Shown here in pieces: positions 8,223-16,594 of a stretch of DNA of 52,452 nucleotides. Below the pieces are notes generated by a model. It worked only from the letters and a program-made list of their open reading frames with translations, made no database searches and was not told the DNA's origin. Within the stretch, counting starts at the first letter, position 1. Each line of letters opens with the position of its first letter. Position numbers and translations under genes: made by a program. Source of the stretch: Bradyrhizobium sp. CSA207 (GTDB taxonomy: Bacteria > Pseudomonadota > Alphaproteobacteria > Rhizobiales > Xanthobacteraceae); assembly GCF_029051685.1 (NCBI RefSeq), contig NZ_JAACFT010000047.1:1-52452 (forward strand), in the 5' to 3' direction.

Positions 8223-8348
8223 CCACCTCTCCATTTGGGAGAGGTCGGCGCGGAGCGCCGGGCGAGGGGTTACGGTCTGCCGTTAGCCCCGAGCCCCCTC
8301 ACCCGATTTGCTGCGCAAATCGACCTCTCCCCGTCGGGGAGAGGTGAA
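8223..8348. repeat. Dispersed palindromic repeat (CTCTCC/GGAGAG type)
   Basis: Starts CACCTCTCCATTTGGGAGAGGTCGG and ends CGACCTCTCCCCGTCGGGGAGAGGTG, with inner arms GATTTGCTGCGCAAATC and GGCGCGGAGCGCC. Same family as 2733-2946 and 32033-32200. It fills most of the 324-bp gap between fliJ and the sigma factor gene; nothing else is seen there except the terminator at 8097. Confidence 0.7.
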
Positions 8349-8383
8349 GGAAGAAGCGACGGGGCCGCGCGTTGGGGGGCTGA

Positions 8384-8929
8384 ATGCTGACGCCAGCAGA
8401 GCTGGTCGGGCTGATTGGGACGGTGGCGAAGGGCGATCAGGTCGCGTTCGAGCGGCTCTACGTCGCCACGCGCGCGAAACTCTATGGCGTCGTGCTCCGT
8501 ATCTTGCGCCGACAGGATCTCGCAGAGGAGGTCATTCAGGAGACCTACGTCAAGATCTGGAACAGCGCGGGCCAGTTCAATCCGGCGCTGTCATCGCCGA
8601 TCACGTGGATGGCGTCCATCGCGCGCAACCGCGCCATCGACGTCGTGCGCAAGAAGACGGAAGTCTCGATCGAGGAAGAGCCCCAGGCCATGGAGGTCGC
8701 CGCCGACAGTCCCGATCCGCTGGCGCGGCGGGAAATGTCCGAGGAGTTGAAGCGGCTCCTGGAATGCATCGGCCGGCTCGAGCCGGACCGTCAGAGACTC
8801 GTGCTTCTCGCCTATTACAACGGCTGGAGCCGCGAGCAATTGGCGGAAAAATTTTCCGCGCCCGTCAACACGGTGAAGACGTGGCTCCGGCGCAGCATGT
8901 TGGATATCCGGGAGTGCCTCGGACTATGA
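8384..8929 (+). CDS. ECF-family RNA polymerase sigma factor (SigK-like)
   Basis: A 181-residue sigma factor with only regions 2 and 4. Region 2 (about 22-92) has DLAEEVIQETYVKIW and the -10 recognition segment ITWMASIARNRAIDVVR. Region 4 (about 125-178) has the LEPDRQRLVLLAYYNGWSREQLAE start and the helix-turn-helix VNTVKTWLRRSM. It pairs with the RskA-type anti-sigma gene 22 bp downstream, a common layout in which the membrane protein holds the sigma factor until a signal arrives. The inducing signal is not evident from neighbours. Confidence 0.92.
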   Translation: MLTPAELVGLIGTVAKGDQVAFERLYVATRAKLYGVVLRILRRQDLAEEVIQETYVKIWNSAGQFNPALSSPITWMASIARNRAIDVVRKKTEVSIEEEPQAMEVAADSPDPLARREMSEELKRLLECIGRLEPDRQRLVLLAYYNGWSREQLAEKFSAPVNTVKTWLRRSMLDIRECLGL

Positions 8930-8951
8930 CGGTGGCTTTGGACTGCAACTG

Positions 8952-9992
8952 ATGGCCTACACGGAGGACCATATCGCGCTCGCCGCGGAATACGCGCTCG
9001 GCACACTTGATGCCGACGAGCGCGCGCAGGTCGCGACCATGATGGCGGTGGACGAGGAGTTCGCTGCGATCGTGCGAGCCTGGGAATACCGGTTCGGCGT
9101 CCTCAACCAGATGGTCGGCACGATCGAGCCGCGGCCGGTCGTGTGGGAGAATATCAGGTCCGAGATCGCGCGGACGGCCCATGCCCAGGAGCCCCATGTC
9201 CAGGAGCCGCCGGCGCTGCCGGAAGCCGCGCCGCCCCAGCCTGTGCCGGAATCGTCCTCGGCGGACACCCCGTCGCAGGAATTTTCATCTGAAGAGGTAT
9301 CGCAGCCGCAGCCGCCCCAACCGGATGCTATTCCCGACCTCGTCCCGGTATTCATTCCGCAGGTCCATGCGCCGGACCTTGAGGTCGCGCGCGCGCCGCC
9401 GGCGCGCGTTGCTGACAATAGCAATGTGATCCGTCTCGAGAGCCGCGTGAAGCGCTGGCGCAGCATTGCCTCCGGCGTCGGCGCGCTCGCTGCCGCGCTG
9501 TTGGTGACGATGTCGCTGCAGATCTTCCAGCCCGATGCGCTGCCGGGGCCGTTGCGACCTGCGCCGCGCATCCAGACGGTCGAAGTGAAGACGCCGTCGT
9601 CGCCGCTCACTGCGTCCGCGCAATATGTCGCGCTGTTGCAGGGCCAGGGCGGCGGACCCGCCTTCATCCTCACCATCGACGGCGCGACGCGCAATTTCAC
9701 GGTGCGCAAGGTCGGCGCGACTCCGGAGCCCGGCAAGAGCTTCGAGCTCTGGCTGATCTCCGACAAGCTGCCGCGCCCGCGTTCGCTCGGCGTGATAAGC
9801 GCCGGCGATTTCACAGCGCGGCCGGTGCTCGGCTCCTACGACGCCGACGTCGTCAACGGCGCGACCTATGCCGTCACCATCGAGCAGGCCGGCGGCTCAC
9901 CCAACGGCCAGCCGACCTCGGCGCCGGTGTTTTCCGGCAAGCTGATCGAGACGGTGCCATCCACGCAGCCGCAGGCGCCCGCGAAGAAGTAG
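8952..9992 (+). CDS. RskA-type membrane anti-sigma factor
   Basis: A 346-residue protein. The N-terminal part (1-70) has the sigma-binding fold with AAEYALGTLDADERAQVATMM. A long Pro/Glu/Ser-rich linker follows (about 78-150), then one membrane helix at about 171-191 (SIASGVGALAAALLVTMSLQI), and a C-terminal RskA domain (about 215-335) with FELWLISDKLPRPRSLGVI. The cytoplasmic N-terminus should bind the upstream ECF sigma factor; the outer domain senses. The linker is longer than in typical RskA proteins. The family assignment is firm; the signal is unknown. Confidence 0.88.
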   Translation: MAYTEDHIALAAEYALGTLDADERAQVATMMAVDEEFAAIVRAWEYRFGVLNQMVGTIEPRPVVWENIRSEIARTAHAQEPHVQEPPALPEAAPPQPVPESSSADTPSQEFSSEEVSQPQPPQPDAIPDLVPVFIPQVHAPDLEVARAPPARVADNSNVIRLESRVKRWRSIASGVGALAAALLVTMSLQIFQPDALPGPLRPAPRIQTVEVKTPSSPLTASAQYVALLQGQGGGPAFILTIDGATRNFTVRKVGATPEPGKSFELWLISDKLPRPRSLGVISAGDFTARPVLGSYDADVVNGATYAVTIEQAGGSPNGQPTSAPVFSGKLIETVPSTQPQAPAKK

Positions 9993-10006
9993 TCTGCATC
10001 TAAGTG

Positions 10007-10126
10007 CCGTCATCGCCCGCCTTGTGCGCACTTGCGCACTGGGGCGGGCGATCCAGTATTCCGTGACGGCCGTGATGAACTGATAAGCCGCGGCGTACTG
10101 GATACCCCGCCTGCGCGGGGTATGAC
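10007..10126. repeat. Dispersed nested inverted repeat
   Basis: Outer pair GTCAT.../...ATGAC, a perfect pair ATCGCCCGCC/GGCGGGCGAT (10012-10021 and 10043-10052), and ATCCAGTA/TACTGGAT (10051-10058 and 10096-10103). It occupies much of the 311-bp gap before the AraC gene. The rest of that gap shows nothing I can assign. A different family from the CTCTCC repeats. Confidence 0.7.
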
Positions 10127-10303
10127 CGCGACCGTTGGGCTCGAAATTCCATGATGTCGCCACGGTCCATCCCATCGTCGCATTTCGACAAGTCCAACCG
10201 AATCCACCCCCGATTTGAACCTCCCCCCGGTTCGCAGCGTCAAATCCGCGCAATCGAGTGTCGGCGTCGATGTTTACGGCGCCCGAGAGGGGCGAGAAGT
10301 CAG

Positions 10304-11263
10304 ATGGATGCAGCGAAGACGCCAGGCATCTTCATTCACCAATATGCAGGGCTGCCGCACGGCCCGGCGTTCGAGCATTGGCGCGACAGGGCCTGTGGTC
10401 CCTGCGGTCTCGATATCGGACCGAGCCATGGCGACAGCATCGATTGCCGGCTCCAGATCAGCGTGGTCGACAATATCGCGCTCGCCGTTCCCGAAGGCGC
10501 CTCCGCGCAATACTCACGCACGCAGAGCGGCCTTGCCGACGGCAACGACGATCTCGTGCTGATATCGGCACATGCGGGCCTCGTCCGCGTTCGGCAGAAC
10601 GGCCATGCCGTCGAGCTCGCGCCCGCACAGATGATGCTGGTCGACATGAGCGTCACGGGCACCATCGGCCACACCGACGAAGATCGCTTCACCACCATCC
10701 GCATGCCGCGCCGCGCGCTGCTCGACATCAATCCGCGCGCCGAGGACAAACTGTCCCAGGTGCTCTGCGACGGTGCGGTTGCCGAGACCGTCTTTCGCTA
10801 TCACGCGCTCGCCGCCAATCACGCGCCGCATCTCGACGCCGTCGGCCAGCGTCTGACCGCGCAGCACATGGTCGATCTCGTCGGCCTCCTGCTCGGCACC
10901 GATGCCGAGCATGCAAGTCTGGCGCGTGGCCGGGGACATGCGGCAGCGCGCCTCGATCTCATGCGGGCCGATGTGATGGCTGGGCTTGGCCGCAGCGATC
11001 TCTGCCTGTCCGAGATAGCGACGCGCTCAAGCCTGAGCCCGCGGCAGGCGCAGCGCCTGTTCGAGCAGGCCGGCACGACGTTCACCGAATTCGTGCTGGA
11101 GCAGCGCTTGCTGCTGGCGCGAAAGCTGCTCGGCGATCCCCGCGCCAAGGCGCGCAAGATCAGCGATATCGCGCATTCGTCGGGCTTCTCCGATCTGTCC
11201 TATTTCAACCGCGCCTTCCGCAAGCGCTTCGGCGCGACGCCGTCGGAGGTGCGGCAAGCCTGA
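10304..11263 (+). CDS. AraC-family transcriptional regulator
   Basis: A 319-residue regulator. The C-terminal 100 residues hold the double helix-turn-helix: LCLSEIATRSSLSPRQAQRLFEQAG, then the signature around KISDIAHSSGFSDLSYFNRAFRKRFGATPSEVR. The N-terminal 200 residues resemble the sensor domain of the NphR/FeaR-like group and probably bind an effector. I chose the ATG at 10304 because GAGAGGGGCGAGAAG lies just upstream; earlier in-frame starts would run through non-coding-looking sequence. The flavoprotein gene starts 132 bp downstream on the same strand and could be its target. Confidence 0.88.
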   Translation: MDAAKTPGIFIHQYAGLPHGPAFEHWRDRACGPCGLDIGPSHGDSIDCRLQISVVDNIALAVPEGASAQYSRTQSGLADGNDDLVLISAHAGLVRVRQNGHAVELAPAQMMLVDMSVTGTIGHTDEDRFTTIRMPRRALLDINPRAEDKLSQVLCDGAVAETVFRYHALAANHAPHLDAVGQRLTAQHMVDLVGLLLGTDAEHASLARGRGHAAARLDLMRADVMAGLGRSDLCLSEIATRSSLSPRQAQRLFEQAGTTFTEFVLEQRLLLARKLLGDPRAKARKISDIAHSSGFSDLSYFNRAFRKRFGATPSEVRQA

Positions 11264-11395
11264 GCTGCGTTCGTGAATGCGTCTTGAGACCGATGTTGGC
11301 GCTGTTGGTCCATCGCAGCGGGTAGGCTATATCTATCTGTGCGGGCAGACCGCTCGATCGCATATCGATCTCTAGGGAAAGCGCAGTAGACGGAC

Positions 11396-12613
11396 ATGGC
11401 GCGTATCGTCGTGCTCGGTGCCGGATTTGCAGGCCTGTGGGCGGCCATCGGCGCCGCGCGCATGCGTGACGAAATCGGCGCGGGCAGCGACATCGATATT
11501 CAGGTCATTGATCGCAACCCCTATCACAATATTCGCGTGCGCAATTACGAGGTCGATCTCAGCGAGGTCGTCATTCCGCTTCCGCAACTGCTCGATCCCG
11601 TCGGCGTCAGTCATAGCATCGGCGAAGTCGAGGCCATCGATCCCGCACGGCGCGAGATCGCGCTGGTCACGAGCAGCGGCGAAGAGACGCTGGCCTATGA
11701 CCGGCTCGTGTTCGCGCTCGGCAGCGAAGTGATGCGTCCCGGCATTCCCGGCCTTGCCGACCACGCCTTCGACGTCGACACCTATGCTGCGGCGCTCCGC
11801 CTCGAGGAGCATCTCGCCTCGCTCGGACGCAGCGCGCCGTCGCCTGGGCGTTCGACGGTCGTTGTGGTCGGTGCCGGGTTTACCGGCATCGAGGTTGCAA
11901 CCGAGATGCCGGGCAGGCTGGCGCGTGCGGGCATCACCGGCAGCCGCCGTATTATCCTGGTCGATTCCAATCCCGCCGTGGGCGCCACCATCGGCGCGCA
12001 TGCGCGCCCCGTGATCGAAACGGCGTTATCGTCGCTCGAGGTGGAGATGCGTCTTGGCGCCCGCGCCGTGTCGGTTGAGGCCGCCGGCATTCGGCTGAAC
12101 TCCGGCGAGTTCATCGCCGCGCAGACCGTGATCTGGTGTGCCGGTATGCGCGCGAGTCCGCTCGCGGCGAGTTTTCCGGGCGCGCGCGATCGGCTCGGGC
12201 GCCTCCTGGTTGATCCCTTCATGCGGGTTGCGGATCAGCCCGGCGTCTTTGCGGCTGGCGATGTCGCCTCTAGCGTGGTCGACGGTCTGCATCCGACCGT
12301 GATGTCCTGCCAGTTCGCCCGTCCCATGGGCCGCTTCGCCGGCCACAACGCGGTGGCCGATCTCGCCGGCCTGCCGCTCTTGCCGCTGCGGATCGACTGG
12401 TACGTGACCGTGCTCGATCTCGGGAAGTGGGGTGCGCTCTACACGGAAGGGTGGGACCGGGAGGTGCGGACGACCGGCCAGGCCGCGAAGGCAACCAAAC
12501 AGATCATCAACCGCAAGCGCATCTATCCGCCGCTCACCGGCAACAAGGCCGATCTCTTCGCCGCGGCAGCACCGACCGTGCAGGCGCCGCCGCCGACCTA
12601 TGGGGCACGGTAG
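11396..12613 (+). CDS. NDH-2-like FAD-dependent pyridine nucleotide oxidoreductase
   Basis: A 405-residue two-dinucleotide-fold flavoprotein. The FAD-binding GAGFAG is at about 8-13, the second fold has VVGAGFTGIEVATEM at about 157-171, and the C-terminal FAD motif is VFAAGDVAS near 284. The order matches type II NADH dehydrogenase and related quinone oxidoreductases. The usual C-terminal amphipathic anchor is not obvious, so it may be soluble or only loosely membrane-bound. It follows an AraC gene and precedes a strong hairpin at 12687. Electron acceptor not determined. Confidence 0.82.
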   Translation: MARIVVLGAGFAGLWAAIGAARMRDEIGAGSDIDIQVIDRNPYHNIRVRNYEVDLSEVVIPLPQLLDPVGVSHSIGEVEAIDPARREIALVTSSGEETLAYDRLVFALGSEVMRPGIPGLADHAFDVDTYAAALRLEEHLASLGRSAPSPGRSTVVVVGAGFTGIEVATEMPGRLARAGITGSRRIILVDSNPAVGATIGAHARPVIETALSSLEVEMRLGARAVSVEAAGIRLNSGEFIAAQTVIWCAGMRASPLAASFPGARDRLGRLLVDPFMRVADQPGVFAAGDVASSVVDGLHPTVMSCQFARPMGRFAGHNAVADLAGLPLLPLRIDWYVTVLDLGKWGALYTEGWDREVRTTGQAAKATKQIINRKRIYPPLTGNKADLFAAAAPTVQAPPPTYGAR

Positions 12614-12686
12614 TTGGAGGATGATCGCCGTGCATCCTGCGAGTTTAAGGCGTGCGCTCCCAACCGAAACATTGGTCCAGACATGA

Positions 12687-12715
12687 GAAAGCGCCCGTGG
12701 GGGGCGGGCGCTTTC
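12687..12715. terminator. Strong hairpin after the NDH-2-like gene
   Basis: A perfect 11-bp stem GAAAGCGCCCG/CGGGCGCTTTC with a 7-nt loop, about 75 bp past the stop codon. It lacks a long T run on either strand, so termination activity is likely but not certain. It lies between convergent genes and could serve both. Confidence 0.65.
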
Positions 12716-12810
12716 TGTAGTCGACTTGGGGTTGGGGTCGTCTACATATCCACGTGGCGACTTTGGGGGGCTGGTAAAGAGCCGCGTGAATTCCTGAAAC
12801 TCAATTCTCC

Positions 12811-13011
12811 TTAGCGAACGAGCGAAACGTTCGAGCTGGTGATAGCGACCGGCTTGCCGGCCTTCATAACGCGAGCGGTCTGGGTCAGGCCTTCATCTGA
12901 ACTCGTACGCGCGGTGATGCCGAGACCCGCCACCGTGATGCCGGCGACGAGCGCGACGACCACGATCTTGAGATGGGTCGAGCGATCCGCGCTGTAAATC
13001 GAGTGGTTCAT
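12811..13011 (-). CDS. Small single-helix membrane protein, function unknown
   Basis: A 66-residue protein starting MNHSIYSADRSTHLK, with one hydrophobic segment at about 15-35 (IVVVALVAGITVAGLGI) and a short basic/polar tail ending SSNVSLVR. The start at 13011 has AGGAGG 5 bp upstream on the reverse strand. Short proteins of this form are common in Bradyrhizobium, as far as I recall, but I know of no function. It stands alone between the NDH-2-like gene and flhA. Confidence 0.75.
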   Translation of the reverse strand: MNHSIYSADRSTHLKIVVVALVAGITVAGLGITARTSSDEGLTQTARVMKAGKPVAITSSNVSLVR

Positions 13012-13213
13012 GGAAGCCTCCTGCCGCCATCTACCCGAAGTAGTCACCCGCCAGTCCAGGCGGGTTCATGCTTCCGGTCGCCAACAACCTAGTATTGGGC
13101 GGATTCGTTCCCAAGGGGCGGTCACAAGAGCGTGACAGGACGTGAACTGCCGCGATCAAAAGCGGCACCTGATCATGCGATTTTACAATTATTTCAATGC
13201 TGTAATGTGCATG

Positions 13214-13249
13214 CAAGGCGCCTTGTCGGCCTTTGGTCCACAAGGCGCC
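13214..13249 (-). terminator. Double palindrome downstream of flhA
   Basis: A perfect 10-bp inverted repeat GGCGCCTTGT/ACAAGGCGCC (13217-13226 and 13240-13249). One arm is part of the 12-bp self-palindrome CAAGGCGCCTTG (13214-13225). It lies 57 bp after the flhA stop and could terminate flhA, though no T run follows. The rest of 13012-13305 holds nothing I can assign. Confidence 0.4.
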
Positions 13250-13305
13250 AGGAACTCAAAAACCATTTGCCTGTGGCCAAAAAACATACGGCTTCTTGAG
13301 GCAAA

Positions 13306-15447
13306 TCAGACGCTTCCGACCGTTTTCAACCTCGCCCTAGGGTGGATTTCTGCCTGCGACAGCACCGTGGTCTGGGCACGGAACCGCTCGACCAGCGAAC
13401 GCACGAACGGACGAATTGCCGCAGATGTAACCAGTACCGGCGCCTCGCCTTCGCGGGCCGCGCGCTCGAACGCCTCGCGCACGGCGGTCATGAACTCCGA
13501 CAGTTTCGACGGCTGCATCGCGAGGCTGCGCTCCTCGCCCTGGCCGATGATGGATTCGGCAAAGGCCTGCTCCCACCGCGCCGACAGCGCGATCAGCGGC
13601 AGATAACCGTTATAGGAGGTGTTCTGCGCACAGATCTGCCGCGCCAGCCGGGCACGGACGTGTTCGACCATGGTCGCCGGATTGCGCGAGAAGGCCAGAG
13701 AGTCCGCGATGCCTTCGAGAATGGTCGAGAGGTCGCGGATCGAGATGCGCTCGGCGAGCAGAAGCTGCAGCACGCGCTGGATGCCGGAGACCGTGACCTG
13801 CCCGGGCACGATATCCTTGACCAGCTCTCCCTGCTCCTTCGGCAGCTCCTTGAGCAGCTTCTGCACCTCGCCATAGGACAACAGGTCCGACATGTTGCCT
13901 TTGAGCAGCTCGGTGAGGTGGGTCGAGAGCACGGTCGCCGCGTCGACCACCGTGTAGCCCTTAAGCGAGGCCTCTTCCTTCAGGCTGGCGTCCACCCAGG
14001 TCGCGGGCAGGCCGAAAGTCGGCTCGGTGGTGTGGATGCCGGGCAGCTGCACCTGGTTGCCGCCGGGGTCCATGACCATGAACTGGTTCGGCCAGATCTT
14101 GCCGGTGCCGGCGTCGACCTCCTTGATCTTGATGATGTAGGTGTTGGCCTCGAGCTGGACGTTGTCGAGGATGCGCACCGACGGCATTACAAAGCCCATC
14201 TCGATCGCGAGCGAGCGGCGCAAGGCCTTGATCTGCTCGGTGAGGCGGTCGGTGCCATCGGGACCATTGACGAGCGGCAAGAGCGCATAGCCAAGCTCGA
14301 TCTTGAGGTCGTCGATCTTGAGCGCTGCCGAGATCGGCTCTTCCTGAGCGGCGGCGCCCGGCGCACCGGGCGTGCCGGCGGCGGGCGCGGCCTTGGCGGC
14401 TTCGTCGGCTTTTGCGGTGGCACGGTTGCGTTTGCGCGCCGACCAGGCCAGCGCGCCGGCGCCCGCGCCGAGCGCGAGGAAGGGGAGGGTCGGAATACCC
14501 GGCAGCGCCGCCAATACCAGCATGACCGCGGAGGACATCGCCAGCGCCTGCGGATAGCCGGAGAACTGCTTCATCAGCGCCTTGTCGGCCGCACCCGAAA
14601 CGCCCGCCTTGGAGACGAGCAGGCCGGCCGCGGTCGAGACGATCAGCGCCGGCACCTGGGTGACGAGGCCGTCGCCGACGGTCAGCAGCGTGTAGCTGCG
14701 GCCGGCATCGGCAAAAGACAGGCCCTGCTGCGCCACGCCGATGATCATGCCGCCGACGACGTTGATGAAGACAATCAGCAGGCCGGCGATGGCGTCGCCG
14801 CGGACGAACTTGGAGGCACCGTCCATGGCGCCGAAGAAGCCGCTCTCGTCCTCCAGCGCCTTGCGCCGTTCCTTGGCGACCTTCTCGTCGATCAGGCCGG
14901 CGGAAAGGTCGGCGTCGATCGCCATCTGCTTGCCGGGCATGGCGTCGAGGTGGAAGCGCGCGGCGACTTCGGCGATACGGCCCGAGCCCTTGGTGATGAC
15001 GACGAAATTGACGATGACCAGGATAGCGAAAACGATGATGCCGATGACGAAATTGCCGCCCATCACGAAGCTGCCGAAGGCTTCGATAACATGACCGGCG
15101 GCATCCGTGCCCTCGTGCCCGTGCGACAGGATCAGGCGGGTCGAAGCCATGTTGAGCGACAGGCGCAGCATGGTCGAGATCAAGAGGATGGTCGGGAAGG
15201 CGGAGAATTCCAGCGGCGCCTGAATGAACAGCGACGTCATCAGGATCAGGATCGAGAGCGTGATCGAGATCGCCAGGAACAGGTCCAGCACGATCGCGGG
15301 CAGAGGCAGGATCAGCACCACCAGGATGGTGAGGATGCCGAGCGCGAGCGCGATATCGCCGCGCTTGAGGACGTTGACGATCTCGGTGAGGGAGGGGAGG
15401 CCGGGCCTCGCCCCGCCTACGCCCTGTCCCGCGGTGACATCGACCAT
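13306..15447 (-). CDS. flhA: FlhA, flagellar type III export gate protein
   Basis: A 713-residue inner-membrane protein. The N-terminal half carries about eight membrane helices (first ones LALGILTILVVLILPLPAIVLDLFLAISI and ILILMTSLFI) and the conserved FHIPEP-family loop with VVITKGSGRIAEVAARFHLDAMPGKQMAIDADL. The C-terminal half (about 370-713) is the cytoplasmic ring domain that docks chaperone-substrate complexes and FliJ. I chose the ATG at 15447 (GGAGG upstream); the frame is open further but that extension is low-quality coding sequence. It is not adjacent to other export-gate genes here. A CtrA-like box lies 165 bp upstream. Confidence 0.95.
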   Translation of the reverse strand: MVDVTAGQGVGGARPGLPSLTEIVNVLKRGDIALALGILTILVVLILPLPAIVLDLFLAISITLSILILMTSLFIQAPLEFSAFPTILLISTMLRLSLNMASTRLILSHGHEGTDAAGHVIEAFGSFVMGGNFVIGIIVFAILVIVNFVVITKGSGRIAEVAARFHLDAMPGKQMAIDADLSAGLIDEKVAKERRKALEDESGFFGAMDGASKFVRGDAIAGLLIVFINVVGGMIIGVAQQGLSFADAGRSYTLLTVGDGLVTQVPALIVSTAAGLLVSKAGVSGAADKALMKQFSGYPQALAMSSAVMLVLAALPGIPTLPFLALGAGAGALAWSARKRNRATAKADEAAKAAPAAGTPGAPGAAAQEEPISAALKIDDLKIELGYALLPLVNGPDGTDRLTEQIKALRRSLAIEMGFVMPSVRILDNVQLEANTYIIKIKEVDAGTGKIWPNQFMVMDPGGNQVQLPGIHTTEPTFGLPATWVDASLKEEASLKGYTVVDAATVLSTHLTELLKGNMSDLLSYGEVQKLLKELPKEQGELVKDIVPGQVTVSGIQRVLQLLLAERISIRDLSTILEGIADSLAFSRNPATMVEHVRARLARQICAQNTSYNGYLPLIALSARWEQAFAESIIGQGEERSLAMQPSKLSEFMTAVREAFERAAREGEAPVLVTSAAIRPFVRSLVERFRAQTTVLSQAEIHPRARLKTVGSV

Positions 15448-15582
15448 GGTAGCTGCCTCCCCGCGCGATCGTCGCCCGCGCGCCCCAAACGTCTGCGCGG
15501 CGGCCGATGGGCCGCCGTTTCGAAAGTGAGGCACCGCACTGGCGTCCACGGGAGCTCCCGTTCTACGCGGCTGACGACACTC

Positions 15583-15630
15583 GACTCCACTGGGCAATTT
15601 TTGCCCGGTGTATGGTTAGCAAAGGGTTAA
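15583..15630 (-). promoter_or_regulatory. CtrA-like box and GANTC site upstream of flhA
   Basis: Reading on the flhA strand, 15630-15612 is TTAA-CCCTTTG-CTAACCAT, a close match to the full CtrA site TTAA-N7-TTAAC with a TAACCAT extension. A GACTC (CcrM-type) site lies at 15583-15587, between the box and the gene. The dispersed repeat at 15671-15775 lies further upstream, so this is the likely flhA promoter area. Confidence 0.6.
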
Positions 15631-15670
15631 CGCGGGGTGCGGCAAGAGTGCGGGCTGGGTGCTTTAGCCC

Positions 15671-15775
15671 GTCATTCCGGGGCGCGCGTAGCGCGAACCC
15701 GGAATCCATCGTGCGGCAAGCGATGTAGAGACATGGATTCCGGGCTCGCGCCAAGAGGCGCGCCCCGGAATAACC
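15671..15775. repeat. Dispersed nested inverted repeat
   Basis: A perfect 14-bp outer pair ATTCCGGGGCGCGC/GCGCGCCCCGGAAT (15674-15687 and 15758-15771) encloses a 12-bp pair CCCGGAATCCAT/ATGGATTCCGGG (15698-15709 and 15733-15744). Two hairpins or a cruciform can form. It sits between the flhA promoter and the 3' end of the copper operon. Confidence 0.78.
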
Positions 15776-15791
15776 CCTGGGGGAGGGGCCC

Positions 15792-16091
15792 CTATTTCGC
15801 CTTCTCGATCTTCGTCACTGTGTACCCCGCCGCGGCCTCCTCGGCCTCGAAGGTCACCTTGTCGCCGACCTTGACCTGCTTGAGCACCGCCGGGTCCTTG
15901 ACCCGGTAGACCATGGTCATGGGTTCATCCATGCCGAGGTTCTTGGCGGGGCCGTGCTTGAGCGTGATCTTTCCCGCGCCCTCGTCGATCTTCTTCACCT
16001 CGCCATTGACGGACGCGGCTTGCGCGGGTGCGCCTGCGGTCAGGCCGAGCGCCAGTGTGAGGGCTGCGGTCATGCGGATGATCGGTTTCAT
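15792..16091 (-). CDS. CusF-like periplasmic copper-binding protein
   Basis: A 99-residue protein with a signal peptide (about 1-25, MKPIIRMTAALTLALG...AQA) and a small OB-fold domain like CusF. The metal site is KITLKHGPAKNLGMDEPMTM: the His and the paired Met (MTM) of CusF are present, while the Trp that caps Cu(I) in E. coli CusF is not; a Leu-Gly-Met stretch takes its place. Start chosen at 16091 with GGAGAG upstream. It is the last gene of the copper operon, 15 bp after the cupredoxin gene. Likely binds and hands over Cu(I) in the periplasm. Confidence 0.82.
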   Translation of the reverse strand: MKPIIRMTAALTLALGLTAGAPAQAASVNGEVKKIDEGAGKITLKHGPAKNLGMDEPMTMVYRVKDPAVLKQVKVGDKVTFEAEEAAAGYTVTKIEKAK

Positions 16092-16106
16092 GGTTCTCTC
16101 CATTGG

Positions 16107-16562
16107 TTATTTCACCGTGACGCGGCCGACCATGCCGTAGTCGCGGTGGTCGGGGATCAGGCAGGAAAATTCGAACGTGCCGGCCTTGCTGAACTTCCAG
16201 AGGACCTCGGTCGTCTTGTTCGGCGCGAGTCGCACTCCGTTTGGCTCGTCGTGCTCCATGTGCGGATGCTTCTTCATCACCTCGGCGTGTGCGAGATTCT
16301 CTTTGGTGGTGGCGAGCAGGAATTCATGGTCCTCCTTGCCGACGTTGCGCAGCACGAAGCGGATCTGCTCGCCGCGTTTGACCTCGATCCTTGACGGCTC
16401 GTAGTTCATCTCGCTCATCGCGATCTCGATGACGCGCGCGGGCTTTTTGGGATCGCCTGGCTCGCCGGCCGAGAAAGACTCGTGGCCGTGATTTTCATGC
16501 GCGCTGGTGGGCGCAATCGAGAGCGCAGCCAGCGCCAGGACCAGTTTGATCGTCTTCTTCAT
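16107..16562 (-). CDS. Secreted cupredoxin (plastocyanin-like copper protein)
   Basis: A 151-residue protein with a signal peptide (1-21, ending TSA) and a His-rich start HENHGHESF. The cupredoxin fold carries the copper ligands visible as DHEFLL (His) and FSCLIPDHRDYGM (Cys, His, Met), the type 1 copper pattern. An inserted segment KKHPHMEHDEP adds more possible copper ligands. Start chosen at 16562 because GGAG lies 7 bp before it; the frame is open much further upstream, but that sequence overlaps the multicopper oxidase in another frame. It likely passes electrons or copper to or from the oxidase encoded 32 bp upstream. Confidence 0.85.
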   Translation of the reverse strand: MKKTIKLVLALAALSIAPTSAHENHGHESFSAGEPGDPKKPARVIEIAMSEMNYEPSRIEVKRGEQIRFVLRNVGKEDHEFLLATTKENLAHAEVMKKHPHMEHDEPNGVRLAPNKTTEVLWKFSKAGTFEFSCLIPDHRDYGMVGRVTVK

Positions 16563-16594
16563 TGTCGTCTCCAGTTGGTGGTTCATCGAAACGT

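Noticed and set aside
13342..15630. A 762-codon open frame on the + strand opposite flhA
   Set aside because: It mirrors flhA codon for codon; the composition is Arg/Asp/Glu/His-rich without domains, as expected for the antisense of high-GC coding DNA. FlhA has clear membrane helices and motifs.
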